The position numbers and the translations under genes were made by a program. The notes beneath the pieces are model-generated. The model ran no database searches and was not told where the DNA came from. It worked only from the letters and a program-made list of their open reading frames with translations. A stretch of 15,112 nt of DNA from Chloroflexota bacterium (GTDB lineage Bacteria > Chloroflexota > Chloroflexia > Thermomicrobiales > UBA6265), in assembly GCA_023423795.1 (NCBI GenBank), contig JAFAEX010000039.1, positions 1-15,112 on the forward strand, given 5' to 3'. Below are positions 6,816-13,219 of this stretch, piece by piece (position 1 is the stretch's first letter; each line of letters opens with the position of its first letter).

Positions 6816-7118
6816 ATGCCCAAGCTCTCGGTCGATATTCCCCATGCGCTCGGGCAGGCCGAGGCGCTGTCCCGCGTGCAGGGAATGCTGAACCAGCTCA
6901 AGACCAGCTACGGCGACCAGATCAGCAACTTGCAGGAGCGCTGGAACGGCCCGAACGGCGAATTCTCGTTCAAGGCGATGGGGTTCGACGTATCGGGCGA
7001 CATCCGCGTCGGCGACAAGGACGTCGCGATGTCGGGCAACCTGCCGCTGATGGCGTCGCCGTTCAAGGGGCAAATCGAGCAGCGGCTGCGCGAGGAAGCG
7101 GAAAAGCTGCTGGCCTGA
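6816..7118 (+). CDS. Polyhydroxyalkanoate granule-system family protein
   Basis: A 100-residue soluble protein of the family named after polyhydroxyalkanoic-acid granule regions. The family pattern is clear: MPKLSVDIPHALGQAEAL at the N-terminus, a central NGEFSFKAMGFDVSGDIRV, and a C-terminal SPFKGQIEQRLREEAEKLLA. I place the start at ATG 6816 because GGAGG (6803-6807) lies 8 bases upstream; the in-frame ATG at 6795 has none and sits at the edge of the heptamer repeat. Members occur both in and outside PHA producers, and the biochemical role is not established. No PHA synthase, depolymerase or phasin gene is in the window, so a link to granules is not supported by context. It is followed after 20 bases by a cupin gene, which suggests co-transcription. 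Confidence 0.85.
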   Translation: MPKLSVDIPHALGQAEALSRVQGMLNQLKTSYGDQISNLQERWNGPNGEFSFKAMGFDVSGDIRVGDKDVAMSGNLPLMASPFKGQIEQRLREEAEKLLA

Positions 7119-7138
7119 GCCGGGCGGGAGATCGACCG

Positions 7139-7462
7139 ATGATCGCCTTCTCCTACGACGAGGTGGCGCGGCGGCGCCGGGAATCCGGCGAAGATTACCT
7201 CCAGTTCATCAACGAGGGATCGCTCTCGGTCGGGCTCTACGAACTGGCGGCCGGCGCGGTCGATCCGCAGCAACCCCACGCCGAGGACGAGGTCTATTTC
7301 GTCGTCTCGGGCCGGGGGAAGATCACGGTCGGCGACGAGGTCCGCGACGTGGGTCCAGGCGACTCGGTCTTCGTCGCCGCGATGGTCGAGCACCGCTTCC
7401 ACGACATCGAGGACGACCTGTCGATCGTGGTTTTTTTCGCGCCGGAGCACACCCGGAACTGA
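7139..7462 (+). CDS. Small single-domain cupin protein
   Basis: A 107-residue protein made of one cupin barrel. Motif 1 is PHAEDEVYFVVSGRGKITVG (46-65), with H47 plus E49/E51 instead of the classical HxH pair; motif 2 is PGDSVFVAAMVEHRFHDI (73-90), with H85 and H88. Together these could bind one metal ion, probably through H47, one of the glutamates and H85. There is no signal peptide or other domain. GGGAG (7126-7130) lies 8 bases before the ATG, and the gene begins 20 bases after the PHA-system gene. A run of seven T (7431-7437) near the 3' end is unusual in this GC-rich gene but keeps the frame. Cupins this small range from mannose-6-phosphate-isomerase-like to dioxygenase-like and binding proteins, so no reaction is assigned. 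Confidence 0.85.
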   Translation: MIAFSYDEVARRRRESGEDYLQFINEGSLSVGLYELAAGAVDPQQPHAEDEVYFVVSGRGKITVGDEVRDVGPGDSVFVAAMVEHRFHDIEDDLSIVVFFAPEHTRN

Positions 7463-7472
7463 CGGCGGCTGT

Positions 7473-7512
7473 GCCCATTTGGGCTTGACAGTCCGGCGTC
7501 CATCACTATCAT
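7473..7512 (+). promoter_or_regulatory. Strong sigma-70 promoter with abutting dyad, for the A-type carrier gene
   Basis: A perfect -35 box TTGACA (7485-7490) and a near-consensus -10 TATCAT (7507-7512) are separated by 16 bases, predicting transcription from about 7518-7520 and a 5' leader of about 60 bases. Directly against the -35 box is a dyad, GCCCA-TT-TGGGC (7473-7484), which could be an operator. In the leader, GGATTGG and CCGATCC can pair (one G-T pair), bringing the ends of the leader together just before the ribosome site. Confidence 0.78.
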
Positions 7513-7581
7513 TCGTAAAGGATTGGACGCATTCCGCGCGCGGGTGTCCGCTGCCGCGCCGATCCAACGGAGGACCCTTTC

Positions 7582-7944
7582 ATGATCACCATCACCCCCG
7601 ACGCGGTGAAGCAGCTCCAGGGCTTCCTCGCCGAGCAGGGTACGCCGGAAGCCGGCCTGCGCGTCTTCGTCGCGCCCGGTGGCTGCTCCGGACTCCAGTA
7701 CGGCATGACCATCGAGGAGAGCGCCGAGGACGGCGACGAAGTGATCGAGATGGAGGGCGTGCGCCTCCTCGTCGATAACTTCAGCGCGATGTACCTCGAC
7801 GGCGCGCAGGTCGATTACGTCAATTCGCTGATGGGCGGCGGGTTCACGATCCACAACCCGAACGCCGTCGCGTCCTGCTCCTGCGGGCATTCGTTCAACG
7901 CCGGCGGCAACGATGGCACCTCCCACGGCTGCGGCCGAGGCTGA
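7582..7944 (+). CDS. A-type iron-sulfur carrier (IscA/ErpA/HesB family)
   Basis: A 120-residue iron-sulfur assembly accessory protein that is expected to carry an iron-sulfur cluster to apo-targets in the cytosol. The three family cysteines are present: C35 in APGGCSGLQYGM and the C99-x-C101 pair in ASCSCGHSF. The segment LLVDNFSAMYLDGAQVDYVN (62-81) is the usual family core. The C-terminal tail (GGNDGTSHGCGRG) adds one extra cysteine, C117. GGAGG (7569-7573) lies 8 bases before the ATG. The gene has its own strong promoter and a downstream hairpin terminator, so it appears monocistronic; no iscS, iscU or suf genes are nearby. Whether it corresponds to IscA, SufA or ErpA cannot be decided from sequence alone, so no symbol is given. 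Confidence 0.92.
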   Translation: MITITPDAVKQLQGFLAEQGTPEAGLRVFVAPGGCSGLQYGMTIEESAEDGDEVIEMEGVRLLVDNFSAMYLDGAQVDYVNSLMGGGFTIHNPNAVASCSCGHSFNAGGNDGTSHGCGRG

Positions 7945-7967
7945 TTCCCCGCTCCAATCGGGACCAG

Positions 7968-7995
7968 AGCGGGGCGGTCGCTGGACCGCCCCGCT
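7968..7995 (+). terminator. Hairpin terminator after the A-type carrier gene
   Basis: AGCGGGGCGGTC (7968-7979) pairs perfectly with GACCGCCCCGCT (7984-7995) around a four-base loop, 24 bases after the stop. The following bases (TCGTGTG) give only a weak T-rich tail, as is common in GC-rich genomes. Confidence 0.75.
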
Positions 7996-8168
7996 TCGTG
8001 TGCGCCCGGCACGGCGTTCCATATGCCCAGCGCATCGTGCTCACTGCCTGGTACCACGGAACGGAGTTGCGCGCCGGGACGTTCCATTGACAGGGACGAC
8101 GCAGCGCACAAGCACTGGGCTCGTCGTCAGGCGGCACTTCGTGATGTGTAGAGGTGTCCGTACGTTCC

Positions 8169-8177
8169 TGCTATGAT
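8169..8177 (+). promoter_or_regulatory. Extended -10 promoter for the sigma factor gene
   Basis: TGCTATGAT is an extended -10 element (TG, one base, TATGAT). No good -35 box is visible 16-18 bases upstream, which extended -10 promoters tolerate. Transcription would begin near 8184 and leave a leader of about 200 bases. A TTGACA at 8087-8092 lies too far upstream to pair with it. Confidence 0.55.
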
Positions 8178-8383
8178 CGCGGGGCATCCGCGCGCGCTGG
8201 TTCGGCGTACCACCGTTCAGCGCGCGGCGCAACAGTGCGCAGCGCCTTTCGGACCCAATCTTGCGATATGGGGGCGAGGAGGGCACGGGGCGGGAATTCC
8301 CCGCCCGTCATGGCCCGGCGGTTGACCGGATTTCGCGTAACCAACCACCACCCGACGCAACCGCCAACAGGAGTATGGTGCGT
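8178..8383 (+). other. Structured 5' leader of the sigma factor gene
   Basis: No gene is seen in this stretch. Two hairpins can form: CGCGCGCTG (8191-8199) with CAGCGCGCG (8218-8226), nine perfect pairs with an 18-base loop, and GGGCGGG (8288-8294) with CCCGCCC (8300-8306), whose stem extends by ACG/CGT with one bulged G. The second lies 78 bases before the start codon. The reading frame of the sigma factor is open back to 8261, but the residues it would add are not like a sigma factor. Confidence 0.5.
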
Positions 8384-9397
8384 ATGACCGACCGAATGCA
8401 AACCTACGACGTGGAGAAGATCGACGACCTCGTGGCGAGCGGCGTGGGTGGGGAGGACCGCGTCGATATCCCCGAGGAGATTCAGACCCAACTGGCCGAC
8501 GTGGAGGAGCCGGAGGAAGCCGACCTCGAGCGGGACCTCGACGTCCTCCAGCGGCTGGACCCGAACTTCATCAACGACCCGGTGCGCCTCTACCTGCGTG
8601 AGATCGCGGAAACGCCGCTGCTCACCCACAAGGAAGAGATCGACCTCGCGCAGCGCGTCGAAAAGGGCGAACTCGAAGCCACGCAGCGCTTCGTGCGGGC
8701 CAACCTGCGCCTCGTCGTCTCCATCGCCAAGCGGTACGTCAACCGCGGCCTGACGTTGCTGGACCTGATCCAGGAAGGCAACATCGGCCTGATGCGGGCG
8801 GTGCAGAAGTACGACTGGCGCAAGGGCTTCCGGTTCTCCACCTACGCGACGTGGTGGATCCGGCAGGCGATCACCCGCGCCATCGCCGACCAGAGCCGCA
8901 CCATCCGGCTCCCGGTCCACATGGGCGATTCGATCTCCCGCTACCGCAAGACGCTGAATGCCCTCGCCCAGGACCTCGGCCGCCAGCCGACCCCGGAAGA
9001 GGTCGCCGAGGCGATGGCGGTCCAGCCGGAGAAGATCCACCAGATCGTGCAGGCGGCGCAGCGCACGATCTCGCTGGAGACGCCGATCGGTTCGGAGGAC
9101 GAGACCAGCCTCGGCGACCTGATCGCCGACGACGTCTCGGAAACGCCGTACGAGGCGGCCAGCGAGTCGATGCTCAAGCGCGACGTTAACGCCGCGCTGG
9201 ACACGCTCAGCCCGCGCGAGAAGCTGGTGCTGCAACTCCGCTTCGGGCTCGGGCAGGGCCACCAGCACACGCTGGCCGAGGTGGGCGAGCAGCTCCAGAT
9301 CAGCCGCGAGCGCGTCCGCCAGATCGAGAACGAGGCGCTGCAGAAGCTGCGCAAGCTCGACGGCGACCGGCTCTACGCCTATCACCAGGAGTTGTAG
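8384..9397 (+). CDS. rpoD: Primary RNA polymerase sigma factor, sigma-70 group (RpoD/SigA)
   Basis: A 337-residue sigma-70 that directs RNA polymerase to -10/-35 promoters. After an acidic N-terminal 60 residues come region 1.2 (NDPVRLYLREIAETPLLTHK, 64-83), region 2 (FVRANLRLVVSIAKRYVNRG, 103-122, then the DLIQEGNIGLMRAVQKYDW core-binding segment and FRFSTYATWWIRQAITRAI for -10 recognition and melting, 149-167), the RTIRLPVHM start of region 3 (172-180) and region 4 with its helix-turn-helix (HTLAEVGEQLQISRERVRQI, 295-314). There is no region 1.1, so it is short for a primary factor; group 2 status cannot be excluded. ATG 8384 is chosen because AGGAG (8369-8373) is 10 bases upstream; ATG 8375 would be only one base away. 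It is preceded by a long leader and followed by a strong palindromic terminator. Confidence 0.92.
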   Translation: MTDRMQTYDVEKIDDLVASGVGGEDRVDIPEEIQTQLADVEEPEEADLERDLDVLQRLDPNFINDPVRLYLREIAETPLLTHKEEIDLAQRVEKGELEATQRFVRANLRLVVSIAKRYVNRGLTLLDLIQEGNIGLMRAVQKYDWRKGFRFSTYATWWIRQAITRAIADQSRTIRLPVHMGDSISRYRKTLNALAQDLGRQPTPEEVAEAMAVQPEKIHQIVQAAQRTISLETPIGSEDETSLGDLIADDVSETPYEAASESMLKRDVNAALDTLSPREKLVLQLRFGLGQGHQHTLAEVGEQLQISRERVRQIENEALQKLRKLDGDRLYAYHQEL

Positions 9398-9432
9398 GCT
9401 CCCAGGCCCTCTGCTCCGGGGATTGAACAAGA

Positions 9433-9462
9433 CACGGGCGCGGCACGCGTGCCGCGCCCGTG
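9433..9462 (+). terminator. 30-bp perfect palindrome, terminator of the sigma factor gene
   Basis: CACGGGCGCGGCACG (9433-9447) is followed immediately by its exact reverse complement (9448-9462), 35 bases after the stop codon. CTGTTTGC follows, a modest T-rich tail. As RNA it would fold into a very stable stem with a minimal loop. Confidence 0.75.
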
Positions 9463-9505
9463 CTGTTTGCGGAGACGGATGGAGGTAGCGCGGGCGGCGT
9501 GAACC

Positions 9506-9569
9506 CGTCGCCGCGCCCAACCGTCGCCGCTCCCAAGCGTCGCCGCGCCCAGCCGTCGCCGCGCCCTGC
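9506..9569. repeat. Four-copy 16-bp tandem repeat
   Basis: Four units of exactly 16 bases with consensus CGTCGCCGCGCCCARC start at 9506, 9522, 9538 and 9554 and differ at one to three positions each. The array ends one base before the left arm of the palindromic repeat at 9571. No reading frame around it looks coding, so it is intergenic. Confidence 0.9.
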
Positions 9570-9570
9570 T

Positions 9571-9649
9571 GTCATCCCGAGCATGTCGAAGGATCTCGTT
9601 TTCCCCAGGATAGCGGGGTGGCGAGATCCCTCGACATGCTCGGGATGAC
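9571..9649. repeat. Palindromic intergenic repeat, copy 2
   Basis: Inverted repeat with 28-base arms at 9571-9598 and 9622-9649, pairing at 27 of 28 positions around a 23-base loop; the arm begins GTCATCCCGAGCATGTCGAA. The loop contains a small inner pair, CCCC/GGGG. It is the same family as 2774-2856, with CATGT replacing CCTGC/CCTGT in the middle of the arm. Confidence 0.92.
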
Positions 9650-9686
9650 GGCGGACTTCGCTCCGGATGACGGCTGGCTTCGCTCG
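9643..9686. repeat. Two-copy 22-bp tandem repeat overlapping the palindrome end
   Basis: Units at 9643-9664 and 9665-9686 match at 19 of 22 positions (both start GGATGACGGC and contain CTTCGCTC). The first unit begins inside the right arm of the palindromic repeat, so the duplication has copied the element's end together with flanking DNA. Confidence 0.8.
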
Positions 9687-9741
9687 AAGCGAGGCTGCTC
9701 CGCAGTCGGGCGGGAAGCAGCGGCGAACCGGCCCGGAGCGG

Positions 9742-10017
9742 CTACTCCGCCGCCATCACCCGGTTCCACTCCTTCAGGGTCGAACGGGCGACGACGCCGG
9801 CGGCGGTGTACGGGTCGTTGGCGATCAATTCGCGGACCTCGGCCTCGTCCGCCGCCTCGTACACGATGAGCGCGCCGGTGTCGTCCATCCACGGGCCGCT
9901 CTCGTGGATCTTGCCGGCCTCCAGCAACCCTTTCAGGTACTCGCGGTGCTTCGGCCGCGTTTCCAACCGCTTGTCGGCGTCCGGCCCGAACTCGATCACC
10001 AGCGCGAACTTGGCCAC
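9742..10017 (-). CDS. YciI-family protein
   Basis: A 91-residue soluble single-domain protein of the YciI (YCII-related) family, a ferredoxin-like fold. Recognisable parts are the N-terminal AKFALVIEFGPD strand, the RPKHREYLKGLLEAGK segment with H24 at the position of the proposed active-site histidine, SGPWMDDTGALIVYEA (40-55) and DPYTAAGV (68-75). I place the start at the GTG at 10017, which gives the usual family N-terminus and has GGGGAGG close upstream (10021-10027). An in-frame ATG at 10083 with AGGGAG upstream would add 22 residues of no family likeness and is the alternative. Members have been linked to varied small-molecule chemistry, and no reaction can be assigned. The gene is divergent from mutS with no recognised partner nearby. 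Confidence 0.82.
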   Translation of the reverse strand: MAKFALVIEFGPDADKRLETRPKHREYLKGLLEAGKIHESGPWMDDTGALIVYEAADEAEVRELIANDPYTAAGVVARSTLKEWNRVMAAE

Positions 10018-10190
10018 GGTCCTCCCCTTCCCCGTCGATGCGTCGGCGCGCGCCGGTATCGGCGGCGCCCCTCGGTTTGCCATGCGGCTCCCTGACCGTT
10101 AGCCTACCCGCAGACTGCCCCGCGCTCCACCCGGACCCGCCCATCGGCCGCGCCGCGCTCCCCGCCGCGCGCGGGAGGACGGCGCCATCC

Positions 10191-12917
10191 GTGACCGCGA
10201 CCCAACCGCTCGCCATCGAGGACGAACCACTCGCCGCGCAGGACGCCGCGCCGCCGGACGGCCGCGTCGTGCCGATGCGCCGGCAGTACCTGCAGATCAA
10301 GCAGCGCTTCCCGGACACCATCCTGCTGTTCCGGCTGGGGGACTTCTACGAGACGTTCGAGGACGACGCGCGCATCCTGTCGTCCACCCTCGACATCGTG
10401 CTGACCAGCCGCGAGATGGGAAAGGGCGTGCGGGTGCCGATGGCGGGCATCCCCCACCACGCCGCCGAGGGGCACATCGCGCGCCTGGTCGGCGCGGGCC
10501 ACAAGGTGGCGGTCTGCGAGCAGGTCGGCGACGCCAGCAAGACGAAGGGCCTTGTCGAGCGCGACGTGACCCGCGTCGTCACGCCCGGCACGGTGGTCGA
10601 TCCGGCCATGCTCGACGCGCGGCGCAACACGTTCATCGCCGGCGTCGTGGTTGACGGGTCGCGGGTGGGCATCGCCCACGCCGACGTATCGACGGGCGAG
10701 TTCGCCGTGACCGAAGTTGCGGCGTCGTCCCCGGACGAGGCGCTGCTGGCGGCCGGGCGCGAACTGCTGCGGCTGGGTCCCGCCGAGATCGTCACTCCGG
10801 CCGGGCAGGAGGACGACGGCCCGCTGCCGGCCGAAGCGTGGCTACCGGAGGGCGTCGCCCGAAGCCGGGTGGAGGCGTGGCGATGCCGGACCGACCGGGC
10901 CGAAGAGGCACTGCTGCGGCACTTCGCGGTCGAATCGCTGGACGGCTTCGGGTGCGCCGGCAAGCCGCTGGCGGTTCGAGCCGCCGGCACGCTGCTCGCT
11001 TACCTGACGGATACGCAGCGCTCCGGGCTGGTCCAGATCACCTCGCTGCACACCTACGCCGTCGATGGCTTCATGACCCTCGACGCCCAGACGCGGCGCA
11101 ACCTGGAACTGACCGAGAGCGCGCGCGGCGAAAAGCGTCACAGTCTGGTCGCCGTGCTCGATCGCACCCGGACGCCGATGGGCGCGCGCCTGCTGCGCCG
11201 CTGGATCGGGCAGCCATTGCTGGATCTGGACGGGTTGCGCGAACGGCAGGACGGCGTGGCGCGCTTCGTGGACGATCCGCTCGCCCGGTCGGCGTTGCGG
11301 GAAGCGCTGCGGGCGGTGGCCGACATCGAGCGTTTGGCGAACCGGGCCCTCACCGGCACCGCCGGGCCGCGCGAACTGCTGGCGCTGCGGGGGTCGCTCT
11401 CGGCGCTGCCGGACGTGTGCGAGGCGGCGAACGGCGGGACGAGCCTCTCCGACCTGCGCTCGGCCTGCGCCGAGGTCCACGACCTGTTGCTGGCGGCACT
11501 GGCAGACGACGCACCGGCGAGCCTTGGGAAGGGCGGGGCGATCCGCGGCGGGTTCGCGGTCGAACTCGACGGCCACCATACCCGTGCCCGAGAAGCGCGC
11601 GACTGGATCGCCGGGCTGGAGCGGACCGAACGCGAGCGGACGGGCATCCGGTCGGTGAAGGTCGGCTACAACAAGGTCTTCGGGTATTACCTCGAAGTCA
11701 CCGCCGGGGCGCTCGCGACCGCCGAACGGGAACGGCCCGGGGAAGCGGTGCTGCCGGACGATTGGATTCCCAAGCAGACGCTGGCCAACGCCACCCGCTA
11801 CGTGACCCCGCAACTGAAGGAGTACGAGGCGATCGTCCTCAGCGCGCAGGAAACGCTGGCGACGATCGAGGCGGACGTCTACAAGCGGGTGCTGGCGGCG
11901 GTCGCCGACCGCGCCCCGGCCCTGCTGGCGGCGGCGGCCGAGATCGCGCGGCTCGATGTCCTGGCGGCCCTCGCCGAGGTGGCGGCGAGCCGCAACTACG
12001 TTCGGCCGGACCTCGACGATTCGGGGGTCATCGACATCCGCGACGGCCGCCACCCGACGCTGGAGGCGATCCTGCCGGCGGGCGAGTTCGTGCCCAACGA
12101 CGCGCTGCTGGACACGGAGAACGAGCAGGTCACGATCCTGACCGGGCCGAACATGGCCGGCAAGAGTTCGTGGCTGCGGCAGGTCGCCCTCATCGTGTTA
12201 CTGGCGCAGGTGGGGTCGTTCGTGCCGGCGCGCAGCGCCGTGATCGGGCTGGTCGATCGCATCTTCACCCGCATCGGGGCGCAGGACGATATCGCGACCG
12301 GGCAATCGACGTTCATGGTCGAGATGCTGGAGACGGCGAACATCCTCCACCACGCCACGCCGCGCAGCCTCGTGGTGCTGGACGAGATCGGGCGCGGCAC
12401 CTCGACCTGGGACGGGCTGGCGATCGCCCGCGCCGTCGTCGAGCACATCCACAACGCGCCGCGCCTCGGCTGCCGCACGCTGTTCGCGACCCACTACCAC
12501 GAACTGACCGAACTCGAGGGCGTGCTGCCGCGCGTCCGCTGCCGCCGCATGGACGTGCTGGAGGACGGCGAACGCATCGTCTTCCTGCGCCGGGTCGTGC
12601 CGGGCGGGGCGGACCGCTCCTACGGCATCCACGTCGCGCAACTGGCCGGCATCCCGAGGGCGATCGTCCGGCGCGCGCAGGACGTGCTGGCGGACCTCGA
12701 AGCGGGAGGATCGACGCCGGAGCGTTCGCCGGCCGGTCGCTGGGCGGCGATGCGCCGCCCGGCGCCGGGGTCGGAACCCGCTTTCCAGTTGACGCTCTTC
12801 GCGCCGCCGCACCCGGCGCTGGAAGCGCTGCGGGAACTGGACGTCGAGGCGCTCTCGCCGTTGGAAGCGATCACGCAACTGTTCGAACTCAAGCGCCTCG
12901 CCGGGGATGGTAGATAG
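10191..12917 (+). CDS. mutS: DNA mismatch repair protein MutS
   Basis: About 908 residues, complete and of normal MutS size. It recognises mispaired bases and, with ATP, starts mismatch repair. Visible parts are the mismatch-binding domain with the FxE motif (F52-Y53-E54 in RLGDFYETF), the connector and lever domains, the clamp region around VGYNKVFGYYLEVT, and the ATPase with Walker A TGPNMAGKS (651-659), Walker B LVVLDEIGRGTS (D731, E732) and the FATHYHEL motif. Near the C-terminus QLTLF (866-870) matches the beta-clamp-binding motif. The start is uncertain: I chose GTG 10191 (GGGAGG 12 bases upstream, a rather long gap); ATG 10275 would start at MRRQYLQIKQRF with no ribosome site, and the frame is open to 10038. 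mutL is not in the window, and the gene appears to stand alone. Confidence 0.95.
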   Translation: MTATQPLAIEDEPLAAQDAAPPDGRVVPMRRQYLQIKQRFPDTILLFRLGDFYETFEDDARILSSTLDIVLTSREMGKGVRVPMAGIPHHAAEGHIARLVGAGHKVAVCEQVGDASKTKGLVERDVTRVVTPGTVVDPAMLDARRNTFIAGVVVDGSRVGIAHADVSTGEFAVTEVAASSPDEALLAAGRELLRLGPAEIVTPAGQEDDGPLPAEAWLPEGVARSRVEAWRCRTDRAEEALLRHFAVESLDGFGCAGKPLAVRAAGTLLAYLTDTQRSGLVQITSLHTYAVDGFMTLDAQTRRNLELTESARGEKRHSLVAVLDRTRTPMGARLLRRWIGQPLLDLDGLRERQDGVARFVDDPLARSALREALRAVADIERLANRALTGTAGPRELLALRGSLSALPDVCEAANGGTSLSDLRSACAEVHDLLLAALADDAPASLGKGGAIRGGFAVELDGHHTRAREARDWIAGLERTERERTGIRSVKVGYNKVFGYYLEVTAGALATAERERPGEAVLPDDWIPKQTLANATRYVTPQLKEYEAIVLSAQETLATIEADVYKRVLAAVADRAPALLAAAAEIARLDVLAALAEVAASRNYVRPDLDDSGVIDIRDGRHPTLEAILPAGEFVPNDALLDTENEQVTILTGPNMAGKSSWLRQVALIVLLAQVGSFVPARSAVIGLVDRIFTRIGAQDDIATGQSTFMVEMLETANILHHATPRSLVVLDEIGRGTSTWDGLAIARAVVEHIHNAPRLGCRTLFATHYHELTELEGVLPRVRCRRMDVLEDGERIVFLRRVVPGGADRSYGIHVAQLAGIPRAIVRRAQDVLADLEAGGSTPERSPAGRWAAMRRPAPGSEPAFQLTLFAPPHPALEALRELDVEALSPLEAITQLFELKRLAGDGR

Positions 12918-12960
12918 GACACCCGGACGAGCGGCGCCCAGCCCGATGGACGACTGTCGC

Positions 12961-13044
12961 GTCGGACGTACGGGAGGGACCCGTGGCCTCCATCGCCGGC
13001 GGTCATGGGCGATGGAGGGCGCCGGTCCCTCCCCTACGTCCGAC
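12961..13044. repeat. Long imperfect inverted repeat (37-base arms) downstream of mutS
   Basis: Arms at 12961-12997 and 13008-13044 match at 33 of 37 positions around a 10-base loop. The outer ten bases (GTCGGACGTA) and the inner eleven (CCTCCATCGCC) pair perfectly, and the four mismatches lie between. The arm shares GGGAGGGACC-like sequence with the smaller hairpin at 3992-4014. It lies 43 bases after the mutS stop in the convergent gap, so it may act as a transcription terminator; no T-run follows. It could also be a miniature mobile or REP-like element. Confidence 0.85.
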
Positions 13045-13106
13045 GAACGGAAATCAGCATCGATCAATCGTGTTTCATATCGATGCGCGGCCATAACGCC
13101 CGGGTG

Positions 13107-13171
13107 GCCCGGCCAGGACAAGAGGAACCCGGCCAGGCATCGCCGGTTGCGGTCGGCGTTCCTGGCCGGGC
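13107..13171. repeat. Inverted and direct GGCCAGG repeat cluster
   Basis: GCCCGGCCAGGA (13107-13118) pairs perfectly with TCCTGGCCGGGC (13160-13171). Between them the left-arm core CCCGGCCAGG recurs as a direct copy at 13128-13137, 20 bases on, so the right arm could pair with either. It lies between mutS and the convergent Cys-rich gene, 49 bases from the latter's stop, and may terminate that gene. The rest of the 302-base gap (12918-13219) shows no gene. Confidence 0.75.
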
Positions 13172-13219
13172 TCCCCGAAGTAGGCAGGGTTTGACGGCTA
13201 CGGGGCCGCGCAGGCTCCC

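Noticed and set aside
7431..7437. Run of seven T in the cupin gene as a programmed frameshift or terminator
   Set aside because: The in-frame protein continues to a normal cupin end, and no hairpin precedes the run.
8087..8092. Perfect TTGACA as a -35 box for the sigma factor gene
   Set aside because: No TATAAT-like sequence lies 16-18 bases downstream; the next good -10 is about 80 bases away.
7945..8260. Several short open frames between the iron-sulfur carrier and sigma factor genes
   Set aside because: They overlap the terminator and promoter, lack ribosome sites and have no recognisable residues.
9506..9569. The 16-bp tandem array as a CRISPR array
   Set aside because: Units are contiguous with no spacers and too short.
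10094..10110. TAGGCT-like -10 box for yciI on the minus strand
   Set aside because: No matching -35 box and only partial consensus; such hexamers are frequent by chance.
10838..12913. 691-codon plus-strand open frame inside mutS
   Set aside because: It is a shadow of mutS in another frame, Arg/Gly-rich and without motifs.
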